Assembly: GCA_025352585.1 (NCBI GenBank)
Contig: JANXTD010000506.1
Span: 1-6,808, forward strand
Direction of reading: 5' to 3'
DNA: 6,808 bases
DNA from: Fimbriiglobus sp.
Lineage (GTDB): Bacteria > Planctomycetota > Planctomycetia > Gemmatales > Gemmataceae
This document shows, piece after piece, positions 1 to 6,779 of this stretch (positions within the stretch are counted from its first letter, which is position 1; every line of letters starts with the position of its first letter). The notes below the pieces were generated by a model that ran no database searches, was not told the origin of the DNA, and was given only the letters and a program-made list of their open reading frames with translations. Made by a program: the position numbers and the translations under genes.

Positions 1-1
1 G

Positions 2-29
2 GGCCGGAAGCATCTCGGGATTTCCGGTC
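2..29 (+). other. Small imperfect hairpin upstream of the pseudopilin gene
   Basis: Bases 2-10 can pair with 21-29 around a 10-base loop. The core is CCGGAA at 4-9 against TTCCGG at 22-27, extended by two G-T wobbles and one G-C pair. It could be the remains of a terminator of a gene outside the window or an mRNA leader structure. No U-tract follows, so a classic intrinsic terminator is not supported. Confidence 0.25.
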
Positions 30-49
30 GCCGAGCACGCCCGGTCGCG

Positions 50-58
50 TAATACTAT
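50..58 (+). promoter_or_regulatory. Weak candidate -10 region for the pseudopilin-lipoprotein pair
   Basis: TAATACTAT is an AT-rich island in a very GC-rich leader, 30 bases before the ATG at 89. The hexamer TACTAT (53-58) matches 4 of 6 positions of the sigma70 -10 consensus. I find no convincing -35 box at proper spacing, so this is only a candidate. A G-run (77-81), seven bases before the ATG, is the likely ribosome binding site. Confidence 0.25.
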
Positions 59-88
59 CGTCGCGTCTATCACACCGGGGGTTTCGCC

Positions 89-871
89 ATGACACGCCGA
101 CCGGGCTTCACGCTGATCGAACTGCTCGTCGTGATTGCCATTATCGCCGTGCTGATCGGGCTGCTGCTGCCGGCGGTGCAGAAGGCGCGCGAGGCGGCGG
201 CGCGGGCCAAGTGCCAGAACAACCTGCGGCAAATCGGCCTCGCGGTCCACGGCTACTACGGCGACACCAACGGCCAGTTCTTCCTGCACCACCCCTTCGA
301 CGCCGACGTGGCCGCGAACACCGGCAGCACCAACTCGTTCGCCGAAATCTACTGGGAGGACAAGCTGATGCCGTACATCGGCGGCACCCAGGAGGCCGAC
401 GAGAGCCTGTCGCGGCGCGGTATTCTCTTGCCGAGTGAGGCGATTTACCGCTGCCCGTCGGACCCGTCGGAGCGGAAGCCGTTCGTCGATCCCGACACCG
501 GGCTGATCGATGGGGTCGAGCACCGGGCGAGTTACCTCATGAACTCGCTGCTCAGCCACAAGTCGAGGCGCTACGGCAAGTGGACGCTGATGCGGTTCGT
601 CAACGAAGTCGGCACCAGCTCGTTCATCGGCTTCTCGGAACGGAACGCCGCGGTCTTCACGCTGGAGAACGACGCCGACCCCCGGCAGGACGACCACGAC
701 ATCTGGCTCGGCACCGGCATCCTGAAGCCGTGGTTCGCCACGGAGCGGCACGCCGGCGTCGCCAACTACCTCTACCTCGACGGCCACGCCGCGAGCCTGA
801 AGTGGGAGGCCGCCGTCGTCGATCTGTACCCGGACAAGGTCGTCCTCACCACCGACGGCACCTACCCGTGA
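89..871 (+). CDS. DUF1559 family prepilin-like protein (H-X9-DG protein)
   Basis: This 260-residue protein opens with a type IV prepilin-like leader: MTRRPG, then F7, the conserved Glu at +5 (E11), and a hydrophobic helix to about residue 30. Cleavage after G6 by a prepilin peptidase is expected. After the helix come the family's A-rich stretch, a Cys at 42 and NNLRQIGLA at 44-52. A CPSD motif with C122 lies in the middle. Near the end H221, nine residues, then D231-G232 form the H-X9-DG signature. Length is somewhat short for the family, which often reaches 300-350. The ATG at 89 has a G-run seven bases upstream and puts the leader at the extreme N-terminus. DUF1559 proteins are abundant in planctomycetes and are thought to be pseudopilin-like envelope or surface proteins; their exact role is unknown. 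The gene overlaps the next by four bases, so the two are probably co-expressed. Confidence 0.93.
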   Translation: MTRRPGFTLIELLVVIAIIAVLIGLLLPAVQKAREAAARAKCQNNLRQIGLAVHGYYGDTNGQFFLHHPFDADVAANTGSTNSFAEIYWEDKLMPYIGGTQEADESLSRRGILLPSEAIYRCPSDPSERKPFVDPDTGLIDGVEHRASYLMNSLLSHKSRRYGKWTLMRFVNEVGTSSFIGFSERNAAVFTLENDADPRQDDHDIWLGTGILKPWFATERHAGVANYLYLDGHAASLKWEAAVVDLYPDKVVLTTDGTYP

Positions 872-1287
872 CCCACCTCGTTCGCTTCGCGGTGCTGACA
901 CTCCTCACGGCCGGCATCGGTTGTGGCGGCAACTCCGACCCCACGCCGACGGACACCGGGGCGCGGGGGGCCGTGCGCTCGTTTGCCGACGCCGTGGTCC
1001 GCCGGGACTGGCCGGCGGCTCAGGCGCTGCTCGCCCCGGACGCGGCCCGCCCGGCGTGGTCGCCGACCGAGTTCGCCCGCCGCGGCGAAGCGTACCGCCA
1101 GAAGTTCGGCTTCGAGCCGACGGCGGCGCACGTCCGCACCCTGGAGGAGCGCGGCGACGAGGCGACGGCCCGCCTCGACTACTCCGGCAACGCGACCGGC
1201 CGGCACCACTTCAAGGAAACGCTGACCCTGCGCCGTCGCGACGGTGTGTGGGGCGTCGTCGTGCCGGCCCGCTTCGGCCAACGGTAG
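868..1287 (+). CDS. Small putative lipoprotein, possibly NTF2-like fold
   Basis: This 139-residue protein starts on GTG at 868, inside the GTGA that also holds the stop of the pseudopilin gene. The frame stays open upstream, but that part only shadows the pseudopilin gene. The GTG start gives a sensible export signal: MTHLVR, a hydrophobic run at 7-17, then Cys19. The lipobox is imperfect (A-G-I-G-C, with Gly rather than Leu at -3), so lipidation is likely but not certain. A Gly/Asn/Ser/Pro/Thr linker follows. Residues 34-55 look like an amphipathic helix of the '[20 protein letters not shown]' kind typical of NTF2/SnoaL-like or DUF4878-like proteins. Beta-rich stretches with alternating charges come at 100-135, ending in [12 protein letters not shown]. 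The fold call is pattern memory, not a search. No catalytic residues are recognised. It may be a partner of the pseudopilin-like protein, since the two are translationally coupled. Confidence 0.8.
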   Translation: MTHLVRFAVLTLLTAGIGCGGNSDPTPTDTGARGAVRSFADAVVRRDWPAAQALLAPDAARPAWSPTEFARRGEAYRQKFGFEPTAAHVRTLEERGDEATARLDYSGNATGRHHFKETLTLRRRDGVWGVVVPARFGQR

Positions 1288-1347
1288 ACATTCCGGCCCC
1301 GGCGTGCGAAACTGTCCGCACTCTCCCGCTCGTCACCAGGGGTCGGT

Positions 1348-3792
1348 ATGCGAAGTCTCGCCGCGATTGCGTTGCTGCTCACTTGCCAACTCGCCGACGC
1401 CGGCGAGCCGTTCCGACCCGACCCCGCGACCGTGCGCCGCCACGGGCCAGGCTCCCGCTACCCGCAGGACGGCTGGGTGGTACTTCACATCGAGGGCCAG
1501 CCCTACGAGCGCGGCTACCAGCACGGCACCCTGCTCGCGTCGGAGGTCGGCGACTACGTCAAGAACCTCGCCACGCAGCAGAGCAAGGCCGACCCGGCGG
1601 GGGCGTGGAAAGTCACCCGCACGCTAGTGAACGCGGCGTTCCTGCGCAAGTTCGACCGCGAGCAACTCGACGAGATGAAGGGCATCGCCGACGGGGCGGC
1701 CGACGGCGGGGCCGCGTTCGACGGCCGGCCGGTGGACCTGCTCGACGTCGTGACTGTGAACGTGCAGATGGAGTACGAGACGCTCGACCACGCGCTGGAC
1801 GCCCTGCCGACCGGCCTCGAAGGCACCCGCTTCCCGCGGCCGGCGGTCAAGCCGAAGCCCGGCCCCGCGAAGGACCACTGCTCCGCGTTCGCCGCCACCG
1901 GCCCCGCCACCGCCGACGGCAAGATGGTGATCGGTCACATCACGATGTCGGGGCTGGGCAACGCGCTGGCGACGAACGTCTGGCTCGACGTGAAGCCGGC
2001 CAAGGGCTACCGCGTCGTCATGCAGGGCTTCCCCGGCGCGATCTGGTCGGCCCAGGACTACTACCTCAACTCGGCCGGCATCGTGTTGACCGAGACGACG
2101 ATCGGCCAGACCCGCTTCGACCCCGACGGCCTGCCCCTGGCCGCGCGCTGCCGGCGGGCCATGCAGTACGGCGGCACCATCGACGCGGTCGTCAAGGAGT
2201 TGATGACCAAGAACAACGGCCTCTACACCAACGACTGGCTGCTCGGCGACGCCAACACCAACGAAATCGCCACGCTCGAACTCGGCACCTCAACGCACCG
2301 GCTGCGGCGCAGCTCCAAAAACGAGTGGGTCACGCCGGGGACCGAGGGCTTCTACTGGGGCTGCAACAACACCAAGGACGCGGGCGTCCGGGCCGACACG
2401 CTGCCCGGACTGCGAGGCCGGCCGCAGGACCTGGCGTGGGTGCCGGGCGACCGCGACCGGGCCTGGCTGAAGCTCTACGACAAGCACCGCGGCAAGGTCG
2501 ATGTGGCCTTCGGCAAGCTGGCGTTCGGCCTCGCCCCGCTGGCCGCGCCGCACTCCCTCGACGCCAAGGTCACGAACTCGGACCTCGCCAAGAAGCTCAC
2601 GTCGCACGCGATCTTCGGCCCGCCGTACGGCCGCGTCTGGGAGATGACCGCCGACGAGAAGTCGCGCTACGCCGACGCCCGCTCGCTGGTGCCCAACGAC
2701 TGGACGCTGCTGACGACCACGCCCCCGGCCGCCGGCGAGTCGGTCGCGACCTACGCCGACAAGCCGCCGGAGCCGAGCCACGCCGACCACACCGCCCCCG
2801 CCTGGCACGGCACGCTGTTGCCGGCGACTCTCGAAGCCGACGGCTGGCTGGCCGCGGGGTTCGCCGCCTACGAGCCGGTCGTCGCGCTCGACGCGGCGCT
2901 GCGGCAGAAGTCGCCCGACGGGCCGACGCCCGAGGACCGCGCCGCCGTCGAACTCGCGCTCTTCCAGCACAAGGCGAGTTACTTCGCGGCCAAGGCGTCG
3001 GAGCCGGCGTGGCGCAAGTCCGGCGCGACGAGTGTCAGCCCGCTGACACTCGAACTCGACGGGGCGCGCCGCCACGCCGAGGCGGTCGGCTACGGCGTCT
3101 TGAAGCTCGACGCCCTGCGCGCGTACGTCGGGGCCGAGGCGTTCGCCAAGGCGCTCGACGACTTCGGCCGGGCGCACGCCGGCCAACCGGTCGCCGTCGC
3201 CGACTTCGCCGCGGAGGTCGGCCGGGCGACCGGCAAGGACGTGGCGGCGTTCCTCACCAACTACTCGCCGCCGAGCCTCCCCCGCCGACCGGTCAGCGTC
3301 ACCGGCTGGTCGCGCGACCCCGTGGAGACGCTGATCGTCTACGGCACCGCGGGCGATGTCGTCGCCAACAAGGCGGCGGCCGAGGCGCTCCGAGTCGCGG
3401 TCCGCCAGCGCTGCAACAACGTCGTCGTACCGCTGCTCGCCGACCTCGACGCCACCGACGAGACGCTCGAAGGCCGGCACCTGCTGCTCGTCGGCCGGCC
3501 GGCGACCAACGGCGTCACAGCGCGCTTCGCCAAGGCGTTCCCCGCGGACTTCGGCCCGGCGTCGGCGACGGTCAACGGGACGGTTTACGCCCACCCGCGC
3601 ACGGCAATCGTCGCGGCCGGGGTGAACCCGCTCGACGCGCGGTACTCCGTCGTCGCCGTCGCCGGCCTCTCCGCGGAGGCGACGTACTTCGCCGCGAAGT
3701 CGCTCGTCGGCTTGCCCGCCGCCGAGGCGGTGATCCTGCCACGCGGCGACAAGGCCGTGCCGGTCGTGGTCCAGCCGAAAGTCGGGGGGTGA
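1348..3792 (+). CDS. Exported C45 / phospholipase B-like Ntn-hydrolase with C-terminal extensions
   Basis: This protein has 814 residues. A signal peptide is visible at 1-18 (hydrophobic 4-13, A-D-A before G19), so it acts outside the cytoplasm. Residues 41-75 carry the C45-type IEGQPYERGYQHG stretch. D176-H177-C178-S179-A180-F181 is the expected autocleavage site, with Cys178 becoming the N-terminal nucleophile. GHITM (196-200), AQDYYLNSAGIVLTETT (235-251), NNGLYTNDWLLGD (289-301) and GCNNTKD (338-344) recall lysosomal phospholipase B-like (PLBD) proteins as well as peptidase family C45. The likely chemistry is hydrolysis or transfer of an amide or ester bond; the substrate is unknown. Residues about 500-640 resemble the post-catalytic part of M1 aminopeptidases but have no HEXXH. 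Residues about 651-780 form an alpha/beta-like domain (LIVYGT, LLLVGRP, NPLDARYSVV). The start is supported by AGGGG at 1338-1342, five bases before the ATG, and by the signal peptide. An EamA gene follows after five bases. Confidence is high for the C45/PLB superfamily and low for any substrate. Confidence 0.87.
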   Translation: MRSLAAIALLLTCQLADAGEPFRPDPATVRRHGPGSRYPQDGWVVLHIEGQPYERGYQHGTLLASEVGDYVKNLATQQSKADPAGAWKVTRTLVNAAFLRKFDREQLDEMKGIADGAADGGAAFDGRPVDLLDVVTVNVQMEYETLDHALDALPTGLEGTRFPRPAVKPKPGPAKDHCSAFAATGPATADGKMVIGHITMSGLGNALATNVWLDVKPAKGYRVVMQGFPGAIWSAQDYYLNSAGIVLTETTIGQTRFDPDGLPLAARCRRAMQYGGTIDAVVKELMTKNNGLYTNDWLLGDANTNEIATLELGTSTHRLRRSSKNEWVTPGTEGFYWGCNNTKDAGVRADTLPGLRGRPQDLAWVPGDRDRAWLKLYDKHRGKVDVAFGKLAFGLAPLAAPHSLDAKVTNSDLAKKLTSHAIFGPPYGRVWEMTADEKSRYADARSLVPNDWTLLTTTPPAAGESVATYADKPPEPSHADHTAPAWHGTLLPATLEADGWLAAGFAAYEPVVALDAALRQKSPDGPTPEDRAAVELALFQHKASYFAAKASEPAWRKSGATSVSPLTLELDGARRHAEAVGYGVLKLDALRAYVGAEAFAKALDDFGRAHAGQPVAVADFAAEVGRATGKDVAAFLTNYSPPSLPRRPVSVTGWSRDPVETLIVYGTAGDVVANKAAAEALRVAVRQRCNNVVVPLLADLDATDETLEGRHLLLVGRPATNGVTARFAKAFPADFGPASATVNGTVYAHPRTAIVAAGVNPLDARYSVVAVAGLSAEATYFAAKSLVGLPAAEAVILPRGDKAVPVVVQPKVGG

Positions 3793-3797
3793 CGCCG

Positions 3798-4241
3798 ATG
3801 CCCGACGCCGCCGCCGCCCAACAGGGCTGGCAACTCTTCGCGCTCGGCTCGGCGGGGTTCGCCGCGCTCACAGCGATCCTCGGCAAGCTCGGCGTGAGTG
3901 AGGTGAACTCGAACCTCGCCACGCTGATCCGCACCGTCGTGATCCTGAGCGTGACGGCCGCCCTCGTCACGGCCCGCGGCGAGTGGGAGTCGCCGGGCAA
4001 GATCTCCCGCTACGGCCTGCTGATGCTGACCCTGTCGGGGGTCGCCACCGGGCTGTCGTGGCTCTGCTACTACCGCGCCCTGGCGATGGCCCCGGCGTCG
4101 CTCGTCGCCCCGGTCGATAAGCTCAGCGTCGTGCTCGTGATGCTGCTGGCGGTCGCGCTGCTGGGCGAGCCGCTGACCTGGAAGCTCGCCCTCGGCGGGT
4201 CGCTCATCGCCGCCGGCGTCTTGGTGGTGGCCAGGGCGTGA
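3798..4241 (+). CDS. Single-domain EamA (DMT superfamily) transporter
   Basis: This 147-residue membrane protein has five predicted helices: about 11-31, 40-59, 72-93, 103-123 and 128-146. It carries the conserved pattern of short EamA proteins: 'FAALTAILGKLG' in helix 1, 'NSNLATLIRT' before helix 2, 'SGVATGLSWLCYYRAL' in helix 3, and 'APVDKLSVVLVMLLAVALLGEPLTW' across helix 4. Typical EamA transporters have two such repeats and ten helices. This is the known half-size form of about 140 residues, so it is not truncated and should work as a dimer. The substrate cannot be read from sequence; metabolite or amino-acid export is usual for the superfamily. The ATG at 3798 has a G6 run (3784-3789) at good Shine-Dalgarno distance. 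A GTG at 3789, overlapping the hydrolase stop as GTGA, is an alternative start that adds three residues. The five-base gap suggests co-transcription with the hydrolase. Confidence 0.88.
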   Translation: MPDAAAAQQGWQLFALGSAGFAALTAILGKLGVSEVNSNLATLIRTVVILSVTAALVTARGEWESPGKISRYGLLMLTLSGVATGLSWLCYYRALAMAPASLVAPVDKLSVVLVMLLAVALLGEPLTWKLALGGSLIAAGVLVVARA

Positions 4242-4259
4242 ATTGCCCCGATCGTCCAA

Positions 4260-4288
4260 TTGCTTTCGCCAGAATGTCCTGCTAAATT
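4260..4288 (+). promoter_or_regulatory. Candidate sigma70-type promoter for the hybrid kinase gene
   Basis: The 77-base gap between the transporter and the kinase is clearly more AT-rich than its surroundings. TTGCTT (4260-4265) and TAAATT (4283-4288) are separated by 17 bases, the ideal spacing, and lie 30 bases before the ATG at 4319. Matches to consensus are 3/6 and 4/6, so this is plausible but unproven. It suggests the kinase is transcribed on its own, not as the end of the hydrolase-transporter unit. Confidence 0.4.
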
Positions 4289-4318
4289 AAGCGGCATCGC
4301 ACGCAACCGGGAAGCCCG

Positions 4319-6748
4319 ATGTCGAGTGGCCCCACTAATACCCTGCGGACGACGGACCCTGGGGACTCGGCGGGGGAACTCGCCGACCTCCGGGCCGAGC
4401 TTGGCCGGGTGACTCGCGAGTTGGCGGCCTCGCGGGCCGAGGCGGAGGCGCTCCGCGTGAGCGAATCCGGGCTGGCCAAGGCGTTCGAGTTCGCGCCCTC
4501 GTTCCTGTGCATGCTCAGCGGGCCGGGCCACGCCTTCCAACTCGTCAACGAGCAGTTCTCGCGGATCGCCGGCCCCCGCGAGTACGTGGGCAGGACGGTC
4601 GCCGACGCGATGCCCGAGATGGCGTCCCAGGGCTTCTTGCACCTCCTCGACGAGGTCTACCGCACCGGCGAGCCGTTCGTCGGCACCGACTTGCTGGTCC
4701 TGCTGCACCGCACGCCCGGCAGCCCGCCCGAGGAGCGCTTCGTCGATTTCGTCTACACGCCCGTGCGCGGGGCGGGCGGCTCCGTGACCGGGGTCTTGTG
4801 TCAGGGCATGGACGTCACGGAGCGTAAGCGGGCCGAGCGCGAACTGGCCCGCGTGGCCGCCGAGTCGGAGCGGCAGCGGCGGATGTACGAGACGGTGCTG
4901 TCGAACACCGTCGATTACAACTTCGCCCTGGACCGCGACGGCCGCTTCACCTTCGCCGACCGGACCCTGTTAGCCCTGTGGGGCAAGACGGACCTCGCCC
5001 AGGTCGCCGGCAAGACGCCGCACGAACTGGACTACCCGACCGACCTCGCCGACCGACTCGTCGCCCAGGCCCGGTCCGTCTTCGCCACCCGCACCCCGCT
5101 CGACGCCGAGACGCCCTACGACGCCGGCGGCGGCGTGCGTCACTACCACTACTACATGGTCCCGGTGATCGGTTCGGACGGCGAGGTCGAGGCGGTCGCC
5201 GGGTCGAGCCGGGACGTGACCGAGCGGAAGCGGGCCGAGGACATCCTGCGCGAGGGGCACCAGTTCTTCCACTCGTCGATCGACGCCCTGGCCAGCAACA
5301 TCGCCATCCTCGACGAGTCCGGGGTCATCCTGGCGGTGAACGACGCCTGGCGGCGCTTCGCCGAGGAGAACCGCTTCGCCACGCCCGGCCACGGCGTCGG
5401 GCTGAACTACGTCGAGGGCTTCGCGGGCGACGCGGCGCTGGCCGACGAGAATCGCGTGGTCGCCGAGGGCATCGACTCGGTACTCTGCGGCCGCAAGCCC
5501 CTATTCGAGATCGAGTACCCGTGCCACGCGCCGACGGTGCAGCGCTGGTTCCTGATGCGGGTCACTCGGTTCCGCTCGCCGGGTCCGGTGCGGGTGGTCG
5601 TCTCGCACGAGGACGTGACGCCGCGGAAGCTCTCCGAGTTGGCCCTCGCCGACGCCAACCGCCGCAAGGACGAGTTCCTCGCGACGCTGGCCCACGAGTT
5701 GCGCAACCCGCTCGCCCCCATCCGCAACGGCCTACAAGTCCTCAAGGCCGGGCGCGACCCGATCGCCGCGGAGGCGACTCGGGCGATGATGGAGCGACAA
5801 CTCGGCCAGATGGTGCGCCTCGTGGACGACCTGCTCGACGTGAGCCGCATCAACTCGGGCAAGCTCGAACTCCGCCTGGAGCGCGTCGAGCTAGCCGCGG
5901 TCGTGCGCAACGCCGTCGAGACGAGTCGGCCGCTGATCGACCGCCACGGCCACGAGTTGACCGTGACGCTGCCGGCCGACCCGGTCCCCCTCGACGCCGA
6001 CCCGGTGCGGCTCGCGCAAGTCTTCTCGAACCTGCTCAACAATGCCGCCAAGTACAGCGAACCCGGCGGCCGCATCGCCCTGACCGCCGAGGTCGAGGCC
6101 GGTACAGTCGCCGTGCGGGTGCGCGACGACGGCATCGGCATCGCACCCGCGCAACTCGCCGGCGTGTTCGACATCTTCGCGCAGGTGCAGACGGCCCTGG
6201 ACAAGTCCGAGGGCGGCCTGGGCATCGGCCTGTCGCTGGTCAAGGGGCTGGCCGCGATGCACGGCGGCACCGCGTCGGTGACGAGTGGGGGCCTGGGCCG
6301 CGGCAGCGAGTTCGTCGTCCGCCTGCCGCTCGCCGACGCGGCGACCGCGGCAAGCCCGGTCGCCGCGACGGAGCCGGGGCGGCGCGGGGCCGGGCGGCGG
6401 GTGCTGATCGTGGACGACAACGTCGATTCCGCGGAGTCGCTGGCCGACCTGTTGACGCTCTCGGGCCACGAGGCGCGCACGGCCCACGACGGCCTGGCCG
6501 GCGTCGCCGCGGCCGAGGCGTTCCGCCCCGACGTGGTCGTGATGGACCTCGGCATGCCGAAGCTCAACGGCTACGAGGCGGCCCGCCGCATCCGCGCCGA
6601 GCCGTGGGGCGCGGCCGTCGTGCTGGTGGCGCAGACCGGCTGGGGGTCGGCCGAGGACCGCCGCAAGACGCGCGAGGCCGGCTTCGACCACCACCTCGTC
6701 AAGCCGGTGGACCCCGCCGCGATGCTGAAAATGCTCGCGGCGGTGTAG
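4319..6748 (+). CDS. Soluble hybrid sensor histidine kinase (PAS-PAS-PAS-HisKA-HATPase_c-REC)
   Basis: This 809-residue protein has no signal peptide or membrane segment, so it should sense a cytoplasmic signal. A short coiled coil (about 18-48) precedes PAS1 (about 50-165), PAS2 (about 186-300) and PAS3 (about 312-436). PAS1 and PAS2 both end in DVTERKRAE; PAS3 ends in DVTPRK. The HisKA domain has its H-box LAHELRNPLAPI with phospho-acceptor His459. The ATPase domain has the N-box (NLLNNAAKY, Asn575), G1 (D603-x-G-x-G), F-box (FDIF, 617-620) and G2 (GLGIGL, 633-638). After a short Ala/Pro/Gly linker, a receiver domain has D699-D700, phospho-acceptor Asp743, Thr773 and Lys795, so all key residues are intact. 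With no DNA-binding output or HPt domain, phosphate probably passes from His459 to Asp743 and on to an HPt or another regulator encoded elsewhere. The ATG at 4319 follows GGGAAG (4309-4314) by four bases. The signal and target are unknown; no cofactor-binding residue is evident in the PAS domains. Confidence 0.95.
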   Translation: MSSGPTNTLRTTDPGDSAGELADLRAELGRVTRELAASRAEAEALRVSESGLAKAFEFAPSFLCMLSGPGHAFQLVNEQFSRIAGPREYVGRTVADAMPEMASQGFLHLLDEVYRTGEPFVGTDLLVLLHRTPGSPPEERFVDFVYTPVRGAGGSVTGVLCQGMDVTERKRAERELARVAAESERQRRMYETVLSNTVDYNFALDRDGRFTFADRTLLALWGKTDLAQVAGKTPHELDYPTDLADRLVAQARSVFATRTPLDAETPYDAGGGVRHYHYYMVPVIGSDGEVEAVAGSSRDVTERKRAEDILREGHQFFHSSIDALASNIAILDESGVILAVNDAWRRFAEENRFATPGHGVGLNYVEGFAGDAALADENRVVAEGIDSVLCGRKPLFEIEYPCHAPTVQRWFLMRVTRFRSPGPVRVVVSHEDVTPRKLSELALADANRRKDEFLATLAHELRNPLAPIRNGLQVLKAGRDPIAAEATRAMMERQLGQMVRLVDDLLDVSRINSGKLELRLERVELAAVVRNAVETSRPLIDRHGHELTVTLPADPVPLDADPVRLAQVFSNLLNNAAKYSEPGGRIALTAEVEAGTVAVRVRDDGIGIAPAQLAGVFDIFAQVQTALDKSEGGLGIGLSLVKGLAAMHGGTASVTSGGLGRGSEFVVRLPLADAATAASPVAATEPGRRGAGRRVLIVDDNVDSAESLADLLTLSGHEARTAHDGLAGVAAAEAFRPDVVVMDLGMPKLNGYEAARRIRAEPWGAAVVLVAQTGWGSAEDRRKTREAGFDHHLVKPVDPAAMLKMLAAV

Positions 6749-6761
6749 GGCTTGCAAAGGC

Positions 6762-6779
6762 GAGCCGGAAGCGTCAGCG
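6762..6779. repeat. Possible Gemmataceae-type dispersed GC-rich motif
   Basis: GAGCCGGAAGCGTCAGCG lies 13 bases after the kinase stop. From memory, this string and its complement recur in intergenic DNA of Gemmata-like planctomycetes; I could not check this. A related string occurs at 1-14 (12 of 14 bases match GAGCCGGAAGCGTC). Only one good copy is in view, so the repeat call rests on recollection. Confidence 0.35.

Noticed and set aside
1..92. End of an upstream coding gene in the leader (open to stops at 50-52 or 90-92)
   Set aside because: The short translations in either frame show no recognisable pattern, and too little sequence is available to support a gene.
580..867. N-terminal extension of the lipoprotein frame upstream of 868
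   Set aside because: This part overlaps the pseudopilin gene in another frame and is Arg-rich. The GTG at 868 gives an export signal and a GTGA overlap.
1304..1321. Possible hairpin GTGCG/CGCAC between the lipoprotein and the hydrolase
   Set aside because: It has only five base pairs with an eight-base loop and no U-tract, which is expected by chance in GC-rich DNA.
2290..3594. Long antisense open frame of 434 codons opposite the hydrolase
   Set aside because: It mirrors the codon pattern of a well-supported gene in very GC-rich DNA. Its product is Arg/Gly/Val-rich low-complexity sequence with no recognisable motif.
921..3797. Open frame running from 921 into the EamA transporter, which would make a protein of over 1100 residues
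   Set aside because: Only the last 147 residues look like a protein. The rest is Arg/Ala/Gly-rich shadow of the lipoprotein and hydrolase, so the transporter start was set at 3798.
4811..5239. Repeated 27-base segment encoding DVTERKRAE at 4811-4837 and 5213-5239 (24 of 27 bases alike)
   Set aside because: This is the usual conserved end of PAS domains and reflects tandem PAS domains, not a separate DNA repeat element.
5407..6757. Two long antisense open frames (386 and 288 codons) opposite the kinase
   Set aside because: They lie opposite the conserved HisKA, ATPase and REC motifs. Their products are Ser/Arg- or Arg/Gly-rich and look like shadows caused by G/C third positions.
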